Program-made: the position numbers and the translations under genes
Source of the DNA: Lachnospiraceae bacterium
Lineage (GTDB): Bacteria > Bacillota > Clostridia > Lachnospirales > Lachnospiraceae
Reading direction: 5' to 3'
Assembly (NCBI GenBank): GCA_017394885.1
Contig: JAFPWO010000013.1
Span: forward strand, 202,694-266,693
DNA: 64,000 nt
In this document: piece after piece, positions 63,561 to 64,000 of the stretch
Numbering within the stretch: the first letter of the stretch is position 1
Layout: each line of letters starts with the position of its first letter
Notes under the pieces: generated by a model
Databases searched by the model: none
Told to the model about the DNA's origin: nothing
What the model saw: the letters and a program-made list of their open reading frames with translations, nothing else

Positions 63561-63786
63561 GAAGAAGTTCATCGATAATGCTTGAAGAAATCTTGATTCA
63601 GAAGAGCTTATTCGCAAAGCTGCGCATTGCTCTTCCTGTGATGGCTCGAGCTTTGATCATTCGCACCGCTTCGCGCTGCTCATGTCCTGAGATGCTGCTT
63701 CGCAGCCTCCCCGGCTCTGCCGCTGAGCTGTAAGCAAGCTTACCGCCATCGGCTTTCGCCTCTTTCCGCTCTTCGCCATCCTCTAC

Positions 63787-64000
63787 GGTCAAGTGTTCGA
63801 CCTATTAGTAACAGTCAGCTCCGTACATTACTGCACTTCCACCTCTGCCCTATCTACCTCGTCGTCTTCAAGGGGTCTTATGGATATCTCATCTTGAGGG
63901 GGGCTTCACGCTTAGATGCCTTCAGCGTTTATCCCTTCCGCACTTGGCTACCCGGCTATGCTCTTGATCAACAACCGGTGCACCAGCGGTGCGTCCATCC
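63787..64000 (-). rRNA. 23S rRNA, 3' end (partial, continues past the right edge)
   Basis: The minus strand reads the conserved 23S 3' region: GGATGGACGCACCGCTGGTG, GGGATAAACGCTGAAGGCAT, AAGCCCCCCTCAAGATGAGA, and ends near AATAGGTCGAACACTTGACC, matching the end of domain VI. The rest of the gene lies beyond the window. Confidence 0.95.

Noticed and set aside
63598..63792. A 64-codon frame in the spacer after the 23S gene
   Set aside because: It overlaps the 23S 3' end and has no ribosome site; it is rRNA flanking sequence.

Overview
The window is 64 kb of chromosomal DNA from a fairly GC-rich anaerobic Clostridia-type Firmicute, most likely Lachnospiraceae-like. This rests on a pyrophosphate-dependent phosphofructokinase, a two-gene SufC/SufB-type Fe-S system, superoxide reductase, two-subunit class I fumarase, a FAD-type glycerol-3-phosphate dehydrogenase operon, a thrS T-box leader, GdpP, TmcAL, and strong AGGAGG ribosome binding sites. 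Almost every gene is a housekeeping gene and most lie on the minus strand. I see no prophage, insertion sequence or CRISPR array.

Layout from left to right. 1-4.2 kb: a beta-CASP nuclease (cut by the left edge), a CrtI-like oxidoreductase and an MFS permease, translationally coupled. 4.3-11.4 kb: translation genes (thrS with T-box, pheST, smpB, secG) and superoxide reductase. 11.5-16.5 kb: an ECF sigma factor, its probable membrane partner, a PepSY protein, a Tet(M)-like GTPase fused to a Rae1/YacP-type NYN nuclease, and a nitroreductase. 16.6-20.6 kb: fumarase (plus strand) and the deoC-cdd-pdp nucleoside salvage operon. 20.7-26.2 kb: dnaG, dgt, a fused RdgB-hydrolase ORF and an rRNA methyltransferase. 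26.3-30 kb: TSUP permease, minimal SUF and PPi-PFK. 30.2-37.5 kb: DUF1858 protein, hutD-ftcD attached to the gdpP-rplI-dnaB operon, tmcAL and csp. 37.6-41.8 kb: the glp-type oxidoreductase pair and a thiolase. 42-48 kb: trmH-type methyltransferase, apt, tRNA-Val (overlapping the end of recJ), mutY, a 5'-nucleotidase, and tRNA-Leu/tRNA-Gly. 48.2-55.1 kb: dicarboxylate symporter, AraC regulator, tldD/tldE and a cell-surface GH3 enzyme. 55.2-59.4 kb: an envelope/signalling cluster (YdcF, DUF4352, VanZ-like, HTH protein, Ser/Thr kinase). 59.4-63.5 kb: luxS-mtnN-yitT-uvrB. 63.8 kb to the end: the 3' end of a 23S rRNA gene with no recognisable 5S gene after it.

The least explained region is 55.9-59.4 kb. 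Two identical 21-bp dyads lie exactly 19 bp upstream of TATAAT boxes, one before the VanZ-like/DUF4352 pair and one before the HTH gene, which is divergent from a membrane Ser/Thr kinase. Neither promoter has a normal -35 box, so this looks like a small activator-controlled regulon. The GTPase-nuclease fusion at 13.3-15.9 kb is the other notable candidate: it joins two activities that both act at the ribosomal A site.
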